A stretch of 64,000 nucleotides of DNA from Kitasatospora paranensis (GCF_039544005.1 NZ_BAABKV010000001.1:3038001-3102000); one strand, 5' to 3'. Positions 26,910 through 38,517 are shown, counted from the first letter of the stretch. Made by a program: numbers and translations. The notes: generated from the sequence alone by a model not told the origin.

Positions 26910-29690
26910 TCAGCGGTGCGCGGGGAACTGCACCACCTGCTGGTAGGTGGGCCGGTTCTGCCACGTGCTCTTGGCGTCGGTGACGCCGCCGAGCGGGCGC
27001 TGGATGATCGAGTCGGCGCACCACTGGTCGCCGGCCGAGCAGTCCGCGTCGCCCGGGTAGACCTGGGCCGGGGTCTGCGCCAGGGCCTGTTTCAGGGAGG
27101 CCAGCAGCGCGGTCCGGCAGGCCGCCGGGTCGCCGCCCCCGCAGTAGGGGCGGGCGAGCGGGCCGGCCACCGGGCCGCCGAGGACGCCCCGGAGGTCCTT
27201 GTCGAGGTAGCTCCACCAGCCGTACTGGAAGGCCGATCCCTTGTGCGGGATGGACTCGTTGGCGCTGGCCGAGCCGCCGGTGGCGCCGGTCTGCCCGCCC
27301 GAGGGCGACTCGTTGATCTGCAGCGCACCGGTGAGCGCGGCGTACAGGCCGTCGCCGAGGCCCGGCCGGAAGACCGCGTCGGCGAGCAGCGGCCACCAGG
27401 CGTCGAGGGTGCGGATCGCGTCCGCGTCGGCGTAGGTGTGGCTGCCGGCCTTCGTCTCCTTGCGCTGTGCTCCGGCGGCGCGCCAGTTCTCCAGCTTCTG
27501 CACCGCCGTGGCGAGCGCCGGGTCGGTGACGGGCGCGCTGCGGATCACCCGGATCAGGTCGGGCAGCACGTCCTCGGCGCGCAGGTCGGCCAGGGCCGCG
27601 CCCTCCATGGCCTGGGTGAGCGAGACCCGGCTCACCCGGCCGCCGCCGGCGAGCAGCGCCTTCACCCGGTCGTCGAGCAGGTCGGCGCGGTGCACGGAGC
27701 CGTTGCCGAACCCGGCGGAGGCGTAGTCGTCGGCCTGCTTGTTGTTCCAGGAGACGTAGTAGTCCTGGTCGACGGAGTTCGGGTGCTCGGCCGGCGGGGT
27801 GTACCGGGCGGTGTTGGCCGCGGGGTCGAAGTCCCGCCACAGGTAGGCGGCTTCGGCGCGGACGGGCAGCCCGGGGTCGACCCCGGGGGCGCGCACGGGG
27901 TTGCTGCCGGAGTTGTAGTAGGCGATGTGCGCGGAGTCCGCGTAGAACCAGTTGAAGGTGTAGTTGATGTTCTGCGCGGCCTGCTGGAAGCTCGCCGGGT
28001 CGTGCACCGCACCGGGGTCGTTGAGCATCTGGAAGCCGATGATCGAGTCGGCCTCGTGCCGGTAGGTGGAGCGCAGCGAGGTGAACGCGACGGGCTTGCC
28101 GCCGACCGTGCCGCGGGCGGTGACCAGGCCGTAGTCGGTGCGGTACATCACCAGGGTGTAGGAGCCGGCCGCGGTGGAGTCGGCGGTGGTGGGCTTCCAG
28201 GCGTCCTTGCGCTCCAGGCGTTCCAGCGGCACGCACTGGCCGCCCCGCAGGTAGTGGTCGGCGGTGAGGGTGGCGGGGCTGCCGTCGGTGGTGCACAGCG
28301 GCACCGCGTAGGTGTCGGTGATGTCCTGTCCGGCGGAGGTGGCGCTCCACGCGTAGTCCTGGCCCCGGCCGAGCTGGACGTAGAAGCTGAGTCCGGCGAA
28401 GGCGGCGCCGCGGGCGCTGATGCCGGGGCCCTGGAGCTCCTCCAGCATGAGCAGTTGCGGGGCGAAGTAGCCGGTCTGCGGGCCGAAGACGGCGACGGGG
28501 TGGCCGTCGTCGGTGTGGGCGCCGGAGACCAGCAGGGCGTTGGACATGCCGTGCTTCGCGGTGAGCAGGTTCCCGGGCAGCACGCCGGCGGCCTTGGTGG
28601 CGGTCTGCTGCGCCGAGCCGGTGGCGTCCTGGACCATCTGCTCGGGGACGACCGAGCCGGGGTCGGGCATCGCGGTGCCCTGCGGGTCAGCGGGCGGCTG
28701 CGCATACGGGAAGCTCTGGCCGTCGTGCAGGGTCTGCACGGCCTCCGGGTCGTCGGCCTCCCGCAGCGAGGCCCAGACCGCGTCGCCGGCGTCCTTGCCG
28801 TAGCGGGCCTCGGCGGCCAGTTTGACCTGGGCGGAGGCCAGTTCGCCGCCGCCGCCGGAACCGAACAGCGCGCCGACCACGGCGGCGAGCGCGACCAGGT
28901 CGGTGAGCTTGAACGGCTCGATGGTGCCGGCGTTCGTGATGGCGTCGATGTGGCCGGTCAGGTCGTACTCGCCGGGGAAGTACCGGCCGCTGTAGGCCTC
29001 CCGGATGTACTGGTTGATGCCGTCGAGGTAGGCGCCGGCGTCGGCCAGGGCCTGCTTGGCGCGGTCGCCCTGGGCGGCGATGGCGTCGATCTGCCGCTGG
29101 AGTTCGTCCTCGGTGTAGGGCGCCGCCTGCCAGAAGCTCTGCTCCAGCTGGCGGTTGGCGGCGGCACCGCCGGCGAAACCGGAGAGCTCGCCGCGGCCGA
29201 CGTGCCGGAAGAGGTCCATCACCCAGAGCCGGTCCTGGCCGGCGGCGTAGCCGGCGCCGAACTCGGTGCCGTAGCGGGTGGTGCCGGTGATGTGCGGGAC
29301 ACCGGTGGCCTTGTCGCGGACGATGGCGACGTCCGCGCGCGGGCGGGTGGTGGAGGCGACCTGGTCGGCGGGGACGCCGAAGGAGGCGTCGTTGAAGAAG
29401 CTCCGCAGCTGTCCGTCGGTCAGGCCGCCGTAACCGGCGGCGAGCGCCGCGTACGGGCCGAGCTGGTCGTCGGTGTGCGCGGGGCGGCTGCCGAAGGCCT
29501 TGTTGAGCAGGATCTCGGCGAGGGTGGCGTTGCCGTTCTCGCCGGGCGGCAGGATGTCCGTGCAGCGGGCGGCGCAGTAGTCGGTGGGGGTGGCGGCCCG
29601 GGCGGGGGCGGTGGCAGGGGCGAAGACGGCGATGAGTGCCGCGGCGAGGGCGGCGGCGGCAAGTCGGGGCGTGCGGGGGCGTCGCGGCAT
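26910..29690 (-). CDS. secreted penicillin acylase family protein
   Basis: A 926-residue Ntn-hydrolase precursor. A signal peptide (RRPRTPRLAAAALAAALIAVFAPATAPARA) precedes the alpha chain and spacer. The likely autocatalytic cut is before Ser383 in KHGMSNALLVSGAH, with the beta chain following (VFGPQTGYFAPQLLMLEEL). Members hydrolyse amide bonds of penicillins, acyl-homoserine lactones or other acyl amides after self-cleavage into two chains in the cell envelope or medium. It lies between valS and folC, flanked by a terminator on the folC side, and appears to be its own transcription unit. The natural substrate cannot be told from sequence alone. Confidence 0.88.
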   Translation of the reverse strand: MPRRPRTPRLAAAALAAALIAVFAPATAPARAATPTDYCAARCTDILPPGENGNATLAEILLNKAFGSRPAHTDDQLGPYAALAAGYGGLTDGQLRSFFNDASFGVPADQVASTTRPRADVAIVRDKATGVPHITGTTRYGTEFGAGYAAGQDRLWVMDLFRHVGRGELSGFAGGAAANRQLEQSFWQAAPYTEDELQRQIDAIAAQGDRAKQALADAGAYLDGINQYIREAYSGRYFPGEYDLTGHIDAITNAGTIEPFKLTDLVALAAVVGALFGSGGGGELASAQVKLAAEARYGKDAGDAVWASLREADDPEAVQTLHDGQSFPYAQPPADPQGTAMPDPGSVVPEQMVQDATGSAQQTATKAAGVLPGNLLTAKHGMSNALLVSGAHTDDGHPVAVFGPQTGYFAPQLLMLEELQGPGISARGAAFAGLSFYVQLGRGQDYAWSATSAGQDITDTYAVPLCTTDGSPATLTADHYLRGGQCVPLERLERKDAWKPTTADSTAAGSYTLVMYRTDYGLVTARGTVGGKPVAFTSLRSTYRHEADSIIGFQMLNDPGAVHDPASFQQAAQNINYTFNWFYADSAHIAYYNSGSNPVRAPGVDPGLPVRAEAAYLWRDFDPAANTARYTPPAEHPNSVDQDYYVSWNNKQADDYASAGFGNGSVHRADLLDDRVKALLAGGGRVSRVSLTQAMEGAALADLRAEDVLPDLIRVIRSAPVTDPALATAVQKLENWRAAGAQRKETKAGSHTYADADAIRTLDAWWPLLADAVFRPGLGDGLYAALTGALQINESPSGGQTGATGGSASANESIPHKGSAFQYGWWSYLDKDLRGVLGGPVAGPLARPYCGGGDPAACRTALLASLKQALAQTPAQVYPGDADCSAGDQWCADSIIQRPLGGVTDAKSTWQNRPTYQQVVQFPAHR

Positions 29691-29804
29691 GCAGGCTCCT
29701 CCGTGGGGGCAGCGGGAAGCGGTGCTGACCTTTCGACGGTAGGACCCTTGCTGACACTCTGCCTAGTAGCGTGCATGCCACAACTCACGTGCGGCCGCGG
29801 CAGG

Positions 29805-30377
29805 TCAGCGGCGGCGCGCCTCGGGCACCTGGACGCCCCGGCCGCCGTGCCGGCGGCGCAGCTCGGCGGTGATCTCGTCGCACTCGCCGTCCGGCAGCAG
29901 CGGCAGCATCATCGCGACCGCCTGGAGCAGCCCGCCGACCAGGTAGGTGGTGTCGGGAGTGGCGGCCACCAGGGCGCGGACGCCGGCCACGTCGCCCGCG
30001 TGGACGGCCTCGATCAGGGTGGCCGGGCAGGCGCCGTCCTCGTCGAGCAGCACCCCGGTGGTGTCCGCGGGGGCGCGGCGGGCCAGCGCGCGGAGCACCC
30101 GGTCGCCGGCCTCCGGCACGTACGCCTTGCGGACGGCCTCGGCGGCGATCCACACCAGCAGGGTGGCGACCTCGCGTTCCGCGTGCTCGGCGAACAGCCG
30201 CTCCAGCTGCGCGTCGAAGGACAGCTGATTGCCGTGCCGGAATGCCAGCAGCAGAGCCGCCGCCCGGGCTTTGGCCGCCTCGACCTCCAGCATCGGCAGT
30301 TCGTCGGCCAACTCCTGGTCGCCACCATGACGTGCTCTCCCGTCAGTCTCACCACCCGCATGGGGACTTCTGCACAC
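29805..30377 (-). CDS. hypothetical helical protein, start uncertain
   Basis: The conserved-looking part runs from MLEVEAAKARAAALLLAFRHGNQLSF to the end, rich in Ala/Leu/Glu helices with no known motif; I do not recognise the family. Start choice is unclear. The longest frame begins at GTG 30377, but an ATG in another frame at about 30328 has the best ribosome-binding site (GGGAGAG). An internal ATG at 30293 begins the well-coded region. Either the short form is real or a frame error lies within the first 40 bases. It sits between valS and the penicillin acylase gene on the minus strand. Confidence 0.5.
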   Translation of the reverse strand: MCRSPHAGGETDGRARHGGDQELADELPMLEVEAAKARAAALLLAFRHGNQLSFDAQLERLFAEHAEREVATLLVWIAAEAVRKAYVPEAGDRVLRALARRAPADTTGVLLDEDGACPATLIEAVHAGDVAGVRALVAATPDTTYLVGGLLQAVAMMLPLLPDGECDEITAELRRRHGGRGVQVPEARRR

Positions 30378-30535
30378 CGTACAGAAAGCGAGACAAAATT
30401 CGCGGGACTTCGGTCACAGCGATTCACGAACCGATGCCGGACGCACACGATGAAAAACCATCGGACGGACTATCAAGAAATGCACACGATCGACCGAATG
30501 GGCCCATCGGCCGCCGCCGCCCGCCCGGAACGGCC

Positions 30536-30569
30536 GAGGGCCGCACCCCGACTGCGGGGTGCGGCCCTC
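30536..30569 (-). terminator. strong hairpin after valS
   Basis: Perfect 14-bp inverted repeat GAGGGCCGCACCCC / GGGGTGCGGCCCTC with a 6-base loop, 14 bases past the valS stop. Confidence 0.8.
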
Positions 30570-30582
30570 CTCGACGGACCGG

Positions 30583-33240
30583 TCAGGCCTGCGGCAGCGC
30601 CGCCAGCTGAGCGGTGATCCGGGCGATGTCGGCCTCCGCGGCGGCCTGGCGGCCGCGGATCTTGTCCACCACCTCGTCCGGGGCCTTCGCGAGGAAGGCC
30701 TCGTTGCCGAGCTTGGCGGTGGTCTGCGCCTTCTCCTTCTCGGCGGCCGCGAGGTCCTTGGCGAGGCGCTTGCGCTCCGCCGCGACGTCGATGGTGCCGG
30801 AGAGGTCGAGCGCCACGGTCGCACCGGCCACCGGCAGCGAGGCGGTGGCGGTGAAGTCGCCGGCCGGGACGGTCAGCCGCAGCAGCGAGCGGATGGCGTC
30901 CTCGTGCGGCGCGAGCACGGTACCGGCCAGGTCGAGCATCGCCGGGACCCGCTGGGCCGGCTGGAGGCCCTGGTCGGACCGGAACCGCCGGACCTCGGTG
31001 ACCACCTGCTGGAGGGTGGCGATCTCCGCCTCGGCGGCGGCGTCCCGGCGGGACGGGTCGGCCGTCGGCCAGTCGGTGACCACCAGGGACTCGGCGCCGG
31101 TCAGCGTCGTCCACAGGGTATCGGTGACGAACGGGACGATCGGGTGCAGCAGCCGCAGCGTGACGTCCAGGACCTCGCCGAGGACCCGGCGCGAGGCATC
31201 GGCCTGCGCGCCGCCCTTGGCCAGCGTGGTCTTGGAGAGCTCGACGTACCAGTCGAAGACCTCGTCCCACGCGAAGTGGTAGAGGGCGTCCGACAGCTTG
31301 GCGAACTCGTAGTCCTCGTACAGCCCGTCGACCTCGGCCACGGTCGCGTTGAGGCGCGACAGGATCCAGCGGTCGACGGCGGTGAGCTCCTCCGGCGCGG
31401 GCAGCGGGCCGTCGACGGTGGCGCCGTTCATCAGCGCGAAGCGGGTGGCGTTCCAGATCTTGTTGCAGAAGTTCCGGGAGCCCTTGACCCAGTCCTCGCC
31501 GATCGGCACGTCCGCACCGGGGTTGGCGCCGCGCGCCAGGGTGAAGCGGACGGCGTCGGCACCGTACGCGTCCATCCAGTCCAGCGGATCGACCGCCGTA
31601 CCGGAGGACTTGGACATCTTCTTGCCGAACTCGTCGCGGACGAGGCCGGTCAGGGCCACGGTCTTGAACGGCGCCTCGCCGTCCATCGCGTACAGGCCGA
31701 ACATCATCATCCGGGCGACCCAGAAGAAGATGATGTCGTGGCCGGTCACCAGGACGTCGGTCGGGTAGAACTTCTCCAGGTCGGCCGTCCGCTCCGGCCA
31801 GCCGAGCGTGGAGAACGGCCACAGGCCGCTGGAGAACCAGGTGTCCAGGACGTCCGGGTCCTGGTGCCAGCCCTCGCCGGTCGGCGGCTGCTCGTCGGGG
31901 CCGACGCAGACGACCTCGCCGTCGGGGCCGTACCAGACCGGGATCCGGTGACCCCACCAGAGCTGGCGCGAGATGCACCAGTCGTACATGTTGTCGACCC
32001 AGTCGAAGTAGCGGCGCTCCAGCTCCTTCGGGTGGATCTCCACCCGGCCGTCGCGGACGGCGTCGCCCGCCGCCTTGGCCAGCGGCTCGACCTTGACCCA
32101 CCACTGCAGCGACAGGCGCGGCTCGACGATGGTGTGGCAGCGCGAGCAGTGGCCCACGGAGTGGTCGTACGGGCGCTTCTCGGCGACGATCCGGCCCTGC
32201 TCGCGCAGCGCGCCGACCACGGCCGAGCGGGCCTCCAGCCGGTCCAGCCCGAGGAAGGGGCCGTGCACGGTGATCGCACCGTGCTCGTCCATCACCGTCA
32301 GGTTCGGCAGGCCGTGGCGCTGGCCGATGGCGAAGTCGTTCGGGTCGTGCGCCGGCGTCACCTTGACGGCGCCGGTGCCGAACTCCGGGTCGACGTGCTC
32401 GTCGGCGACGACCGGGATCTCACGGTCCGTCAGCGGCAGCTTGATGGTGCGGCCGACCAGGTGCCGGTACCGCTCGTCCTCGGGGTGGACGGCGACGGCG
32501 GTGTCGCCGAGCATCGTCTCGGCCCGGGTGGTGGCGACCACGATCGAATCGTCGCCGTCCCCGTAGCGGATCGAGACCAGCTCGCCCGGCACGTCCTTGT
32601 GCTCGACCTCGATGTCGGAGAGCGCGGTGAGGCAGCGCGGGCACCAGTTGATGATGCGCTCAGCCCGGTAGATCAGACCGTCGTCGAAGAGCTTCTTGAA
32701 GATGGTCTGGACGGCCTGCGACAGGCCCTCGTCCATCGTGAAGCGCTCGCGCGACCAGTCGACGCCGTCGCCGAGGCGGCGCATCTGGCCGAGGATCCTG
32801 CCGCCGTAGTTCTCCTTCCACTCCCAGACCTTCTCGACGAAGGCCTCGCGGCCCAGGTCGTGCCGGGAGAGGCCGGACTCGGCGAGCTGCTGCTCCACCT
32901 TGTTCTGGGTGGCGATGCCCGCGTGGTCCATGCCGGGCAGCCACAGCGCCTCGAAGCCCTGCATCCGCTTGCGGCGGGTGAGCGCGTCCATCAGCGTGTG
33001 CTGGAAGGCGTGGCCCAGGTGCAGCGCACCGGTGACGTTCGGCGGCGGGATGACGATGGTGTACGCGGGCTTGTCGCTCTTCGCGTCCGCGGCGAAGTAG
33101 CCACGCTCCACCCAGCGCTCGTACAGCTCGCCCTCTACCTCGGCCGGGGCGTAGGTCGTCGGGAGGGTGGCTGCGTCGTCCCCGGGGGCCGTGCTCGATC
33201 CCTTGGACTGCTCGGGGTGCTGGTTCGTCGTGTCGGTCAC
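30583..33240 (-). CDS. valS: valyl-tRNA synthetase
   Basis: An 885-residue class I aminoacyl-tRNA synthetase charging tRNA-Val. The HIGH-type motif is HLGH (residues 74-77, [15 protein letters not shown]), the KMSKS motif is in [11 protein letters not shown], an editing domain lies between them, and the C-terminus is the coiled-coil arm ([20 protein letters not shown]). I use the GTG at 33240 ([13 protein letters not shown]) as start; the open frame to 33399 is not conserved and the ribosome-binding site is weak. It is followed by a strong terminator and reads divergently from the Pro/Tyr-rich membrane protein gene. Confidence 0.97.
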   Translation of the reverse strand: MTDTTNQHPEQSKGSSTAPGDDAATLPTTYAPAEVEGELYERWVERGYFAADAKSDKPAYTIVIPPPNVTGALHLGHAFQHTLMDALTRRKRMQGFEALWLPGMDHAGIATQNKVEQQLAESGLSRHDLGREAFVEKVWEWKENYGGRILGQMRRLGDGVDWSRERFTMDEGLSQAVQTIFKKLFDDGLIYRAERIINWCPRCLTALSDIEVEHKDVPGELVSIRYGDGDDSIVVATTRAETMLGDTAVAVHPEDERYRHLVGRTIKLPLTDREIPVVADEHVDPEFGTGAVKVTPAHDPNDFAIGQRHGLPNLTVMDEHGAITVHGPFLGLDRLEARSAVVGALREQGRIVAEKRPYDHSVGHCSRCHTIVEPRLSLQWWVKVEPLAKAAGDAVRDGRVEIHPKELERRYFDWVDNMYDWCISRQLWWGHRIPVWYGPDGEVVCVGPDEQPPTGEGWHQDPDVLDTWFSSGLWPFSTLGWPERTADLEKFYPTDVLVTGHDIIFFWVARMMMFGLYAMDGEAPFKTVALTGLVRDEFGKKMSKSSGTAVDPLDWMDAYGADAVRFTLARGANPGADVPIGEDWVKGSRNFCNKIWNATRFALMNGATVDGPLPAPEELTAVDRWILSRLNATVAEVDGLYEDYEFAKLSDALYHFAWDEVFDWYVELSKTTLAKGGAQADASRRVLGEVLDVTLRLLHPIVPFVTDTLWTTLTGAESLVVTDWPTADPSRRDAAAEAEIATLQQVVTEVRRFRSDQGLQPAQRVPAMLDLAGTVLAPHEDAIRSLLRLTVPAGDFTATASLPVAGATVALDLSGTIDVAAERKRLAKDLAAAEKEKAQTTAKLGNEAFLAKAPDEVVDKIRGRQAAAEADIARITAQLAALPQA

Positions 33241-33415
33241 GACGCACAGTTTACGGAAGACCGGGGGGCCGTTACGAACCGCGCCGCCGCGACCACCCGG
33301 GCGGGTGGGGACAGCTGTGCGATAGCGTGCCCCGATACTCGCGTGGCGAGCCGCGCGGGCAGGGGACGACGAGGACGCAGAGAGCAGGCCGCGGAACACC
33401 GTGGCGGGGGAGACG

Positions 33416-34380
33416 ATGTCGATGTACGGCCAGGGACAGCAGTATCCGCAGGGCCAACCGCAGCAGCCGCCGAACTACGGCGGGCAGCCGCAGCCGCCCG
33501 CCTACGGCTACCCGCAGGCGCCGCCCGCGCCGCCGTACGGCGCACCCCAGCCGCCCTACGGCGCGCCGCAACAGCCCTACGGCGCACCGCAGCAGCCCGG
33601 ATACCCGCAGGCGCCGCTGCCGCAGCAGCAGCCGTGGGGGCCGGCGGCCCCGGCGGCTACCCGCCGCCGCAGCCGCCGAAGGGCAAGGGCGGCCTGGCCG
33701 TCGGCCTGGTGATCGGTGCGGTGATCCTGATCGGCGGCGGCGCCGCGGTCTGGGGCCTGGCCGCCTCCAAGAGCAAGGACGACGGCGGCGCCGCCGCCAC
33801 CGGCGCCCCCGCCGCCACCGGGGGGACGACCGGGGGCGGGAACGGCGGCGCGGCCGCTGCCGCCTACAAGCTCGACACCCCGCCGACCCTGCTCGACGGC
33901 TACGCCCAGAAGTCGGCCACCTCCGTCCCGGCCACCCCCGGTGCCGGCCCGGACCAGAAGAGCGTCTGCCAGAACGACCCGATCGGGGTCGTCACCAGCT
34001 ACTCGAAGACGCCCACCGACGTCATCCAGGTGCTCGGCTGCTACGGCGCGATCCCGAGCCCCGCCGCGGCGCTGTCCGTCTTCGAGGCCCTGTCCACCAA
34101 GCCCACGGTGATCGGCAAGACCACCCTGCAGGGCCGCTGGGTCACCCCGCTCACCGAGTACCCGGCGGGTTCGGCGGGCGGTTCCGGGGCAAAGCTCAAG
34201 TGCGGGACCTTCAGCAACAGCAGCGCCGGCAAGACCCTCTCCACCAGCCCCGTGTGCTTCTGGGCGGACCACTCCACCGCGGCCGAGATCGTCTTCAACA
34301 ACCTCACCGAGAAGCTCACTCCCGCCGCCGCGGCCGAGAAGGCCCGCGCGATCCGGGACGCCATGATCGTCAAGAAGTAG
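33416..34380 (+). CDS. Pro/Tyr/Gln-rich single-pass membrane protein, apparent frameshift
   Basis: The ATG at 33416 follows a GGGGGAG site. The N-terminal 70 residues are low-complexity with repeated PYGAPQ units, then comes [14 protein letters not shown], a membrane helix ([25 protein letters not shown]) and an external domain with four cysteines ending in CFWADHST. In the given sequence the N-terminal frame runs into Arg-rich noise. One added base in the five-G run at 33636-33640 (PW-GAGGPGG) restores a 321-residue protein. The external domain resembles that of the next gene. The function is unknown. Confidence 0.75.
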
Positions 34381-34433
34381 TCCGGGCCGTCTCCGGCCCG
34401 CTCCCCCACGTCGCGCAGTCGGAAGGACGCCCG

Positions 34434-35297
34434 GTGTCCGAGCAGAACCCCTACGGTGCCCCGCAGCCCGGTCCGCCCTACGGCGCCCCGCCGCCGCAGC
34501 CCGGCTACGGCCCCCGCAGCCGGGCTGGGGCGCGGGCGGGATCCCGCCGCAGCAGCCCCCGCCTACCCGGCCGCCGGCTACGGCGTGCCGCAGCAGCAGT
34601 GGGGCGGCGGGGCCGTGCCCCCTCCCCCGCCGAAGTCCCGGCGCACGCTGTGGGTGGTGCTGGGCTGCGTGTCCGGCGCGATCCTGCTGGGCGGCGGGCT
34701 GCTCGGCTACTTCGTCTATGACGCGGTCTCAAAGAGCGGTCAGGACCCGAGCGGCAGCCCCTCGGCCTCCGCCTCGACCGGCACGGGCAGCGGCAGCGGC
34801 AGCGGCAAGGCGGGCTCGTACACGATGGCGCTGCCGTCCAGCTTCCAGGGGCTGCCGAGGAACGACGACAACCCGCTGGCGCAGAACCTCAAGCAGGGGC
34901 TGGCGACCTCGCTCGGCCAGGGCGGGCTGTCGCCGACCCCGGTCAGCACCGTCTACACCGACGGGCACAAGGTCGTCGCGGTCTTCGGCGGCTACGGCAC
35001 CATCCTGGCGCCCAGCCTGCAGGTCGACGAGTTCTTCACCAGCTTCGAGAAGGGCGCGAAGGCGCAGGGCACCACCTTCAGCGACCGCCGGGAGTTCTCC
35101 CCGGCCCCCGCGGCGGCCGGCTGAGCTGCGAGATCATGCACGCCCCGACCGAGGACGACAGTCTGTGCGTCTGGGCGGACGGCTCCACCCTGGTCGCCGT
35201 CCTCACCGGCGAGGCCGCCCAGCAGGGCGACGTCGACCTGGACGCGGCCGCCGCCTCGGCCCGGGAGATGCGCACGGCCGCGGAAGTTCCGAAGTAG
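34434..35297 (+). CDS. second Pro/Tyr-rich membrane protein, three apparent frameshifts
   Basis: The GTG at 34434 follows GGAAGGAC. The N-terminus (SEQNPYGAPQPGPPYGAPPPQPGYG) is like that of the preceding gene. A membrane helix (TLWVVLGCVSGAILLGGGLLGYFVY) and an external domain ending in CVWADGST follow. Reading through needs one extra base in each of three five-C runs: 34511-34515, 34556-34560 and 35105-35109. With these the protein is 288 residues and ends at the TAG at 35297. The two tandem genes are likely paralogues, co-transcribed and 53 bases apart. Role unknown; the architecture suggests an envelope protein. Confidence 0.7.
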
Positions 35298-35330
35298 CCC
35301 GCAGCAGCCCGCCCCGGCGGCAACGACGAC

Positions 35331-35363
35331 AACGGCCCTGCACCCGTCGGGTGCAGGGCCGTT
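35331..35363. terminator. bidirectional hairpin between convergent genes
   Basis: Perfect 15-bp inverted repeat AACGGCCCTGCACCC / GGGTGCAGGGCCGTT with loop GTC, between the end of the plus-strand membrane protein gene and the end of clpX. Confidence 0.8.
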
Positions 35364-35379
35364 CGGCGTCCGGAGCGCG

Positions 35380-36669
<1,290 letters not shown>

Positions 36670-36914
36670 GAGGTGCTTCCCCTTCGCCAGGGGCCCCGCA
36701 GGGGTCCGGGGCCTGGTGCTGTGGACCGGTTGCGCCGTCGGCGGTCGGTCTCGCTATCCGACGGTACTCTGCCGAGCCGGACTTTCCGCCGACTTCCGCA
36801 GCTCTGCCCTACGCCCTGGGCGAATTGATACCGAACAGAAGCCGTCGTACGGGCATGAGGCCCGGTGTCCATTGTGCCCGTCCGATCGGGCGACCGGAAC
36901 GGATCGGGGCGGGG

Positions 36915-36947
36915 CGTACGTCACGGTGCAGCGCGCACCGGCGTACG
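36915..36947 (-). terminator. hairpin after clpP2
   Basis: Inverted repeat CGTACG-CGGTGC / GCACCG-CGTACG with short internal bulges and loop AGCGC, 21 bases past the clpP2 stop. Confidence 0.6.
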
Positions 36948-36968
36948 ACCCGCCCCCGAAGTACCCGG

Positions 36969-37625
36969 TCAGTCCGTCAGCGACGACTTGCGGGTGGAGA
37001 TGATCTGGTCGATCAGACCGTACTCCAGCGCCTCCTCGGCGGTCAGGATCTTGTCGCGCTCGATGTCGTCGCGCACCGTCTCGACCGGCTTGTTGGAGTG
37101 CTTGGCCAGCATCTCCTCCAGCTGCTCGCGCATCCGGAAGATCTCCTTGGCCTGGATCTCCAGGTCCGACACCTGGCCGCGGCCGGTCTCGGTGTACGGC
37201 TGGTGGATCAGGATGCGGGCGTTCGGCAGCGCCATGCGCTTGCCGGGGGTGCCCGCCGCCAGCAGCACGGCCGCCGCGGAGGCCGCCTGGCCCATGCAGA
37301 CGGTGGTGATGTCCGGCTTGACGTACTGCATGGTGTCGTAGATGGCCGTCAGGGCCGTGAACGAGCCACCGGGCGAGTTGATGTACATCTGGATCTCGCG
37401 GTCCGGGTCCATCGACTCCAGGCACAGCAGCTGGGCCATGATGTCGTTGGCCGAGACGTCGTCCACCTGCGAGCCGAGGAAGATGATGCGCTCCTCGAAC
37501 AGCTTGGCGTACGGGTCGTACTCACGGATGCCCTGGGAGGTGCGCTCGACGAAACGGGGCACGATGTAGCGGCCCTCGGCACGGGCGCCCTGGAACTCGC
37601 CACGCGGCGTGTAGGGAGTGTTCAT
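36969..37625 (-). CDS. clpP2: ClpP protease subunit (ClpP2 position)
   Basis: A 218-residue serine protease subunit with the triad Ser116 (GQAASAAA), His141 (LIHQP) and Asp191 (DIERDK). Actinobacteria make hetero-oligomeric ClpP1P2 rings, and this is the partner next to clpX. The long N-terminal stretch (first 25 residues) may be a propeptide. It follows clpP1 by 50 bases and shares its promoter. Confidence 0.95.
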   Translation of the reverse strand: MNTPYTPRGEFQGARAEGRYIVPRFVERTSQGIREYDPYAKLFEERIIFLGSQVDDVSANDIMAQLLCLESMDPDREIQMYINSPGGSFTALTAIYDTMQYVKPDITTVCMGQAASAAAVLLAAGTPGKRMALPNARILIHQPYTETGRGQVSDLEIQAKEIFRMREQLEEMLAKHSNKPVETVRDDIERDKILTAEEALEYGLIDQIISTRKSSLTD

Positions 37626-37675
37626 GGGGGGTTCGGTCCTCCGAAGCGTGCGGTCTGGAAGTCTGCTGCCGACGA

Positions 37676-38323
37676 TCAGGCGTTGCCGCCGCCGGTGCCG
37701 CCGCCGCCGGGGACGTCCGCGGCGCTGTGCATGATCTCGTCGATGAGGCCGTACGCCTTGGCCTCCTCCGGGGTGAACCAGCGGTCGCGGTCGGAGTCCG
37801 CGGTGACCCGCTCGAAGCTCTGGCCGCTGTGGTGCGCGATGAGCTCGGACATCCGCTTCTTGGTGCGGAGCAGCTGCTCGGCCTGGATCCGGATGTCGGA
37901 GGCGGAACCGCCGAGACCCGCCGAGGGCTGGTGCATCAGGATGTTGGCGTTGGGCAGCGAGAAGCGCTTGCCCTTGGCGCCGGCGGTGAGCAGGAACTGG
38001 CCCATGGAGGCCGCCATGCCCATCGCGATCGTCACGACGTCGTTCTTGATGTACTGCATGGTGTCGTAGATCGCCATGCCGGCGGTGATCGAGCCGCCCG
38101 GGGAGTTGATGTACAGGAAGATGTCCTTCTCCGGGTCCGCGGCCAGGAGGAGGAGCTGTGCGGTGATCTTGTTGGCGATGTCGTCGTCGACCTGCTGGCC
38201 GAGGAAGATGATGCGCTCGTTGAGCAGCCGGTTGTAGACCTGGTCGCCCAAGCCGCCGAGCACGTCACCGGCGGCGGCGCGCGGCGCCGTCAGGCCATCC
38301 ATCTGCATCTGCGGGAACGTCAC
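37676..38323 (-). CDS. clpP1: ClpP protease subunit (ClpP1 position)
   Basis: A 215-residue serine protease subunit with Ser106 (GMAASMGQ), His131 (LMHQPSAG) and Asp180 (DSDRD). The C-terminus is Gly-rich ([11 protein letters not shown]). It is first in the clpP1-clpP2 operon; in streptomycetes this operon is switched on by ClgR, and a matching box lies about 90 bases upstream. ClpP1P2 with ClpX or ClpC degrades regulators of differentiation and tagged proteins. Confidence 0.95.
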   Translation of the reverse strand: MTFPQMQMDGLTAPRAAAGDVLGGLGDQVYNRLLNERIIFLGQQVDDDIANKITAQLLLLAADPEKDIFLYINSPGGSITAGMAIYDTMQYIKNDVVTIAMGMAASMGQFLLTAGAKGKRFSLPNANILMHQPSAGLGGSASDIRIQAEQLLRTKKRMSELIAHHSGQSFERVTADSDRDRWFTPEEAKAYGLIDEIMHSAADVPGGGGTGGGNA

Positions 38324-38410
38324 TTAGCCACCTGCTCAGTCGATCTGCGTGTGTGCGCTGTCCACCGACCCTAACGCGCAGGCCGTGCCGCAGAATCCCC
38401 CACGCAGAAC

Positions 38411-38427
38411 TGTTCGCTGTGAGCGCA
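38411..38427 (-). promoter_or_regulatory. candidate ClgR operator upstream of clpP1
   Basis: TGTTCGCTGTGAGCGCA contains the core CGCT-GTG-AGCG, matching the actinobacterial ClgR pattern CGCY-N3-RGCG. It is 88-104 bases upstream of the clpP1 start, the known target of ClgR. Confidence 0.5.
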
Positions 38428-38479
38428 GGGTGGACGCAGGGTGCACAGGGGAACACGCCCGCGCACCGGGGGCCGGGGG

Positions 38480-38517
38480 CCGGGGCCGGGGGCTGGGGCC
38501 GGGGCCGGGGGCTGGGG
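38480..38517. repeat. two tandem 19-bp GC-only repeats upstream of clpP1
   Basis: Two identical copies of CCGGGGCCGGGGGCTGGGG at 38480-38498 and 38499-38517, inside a wider 60-base tract of G and C between tig and clpP1. Confidence 0.75.

Noticed and set aside
25197..30617. Open frame of 1,806 codons on the plus strand
   Set aside because: Antisense to folC and the penicillin acylase gene; GC-rich DNA simply lacks stop codons in this frame.
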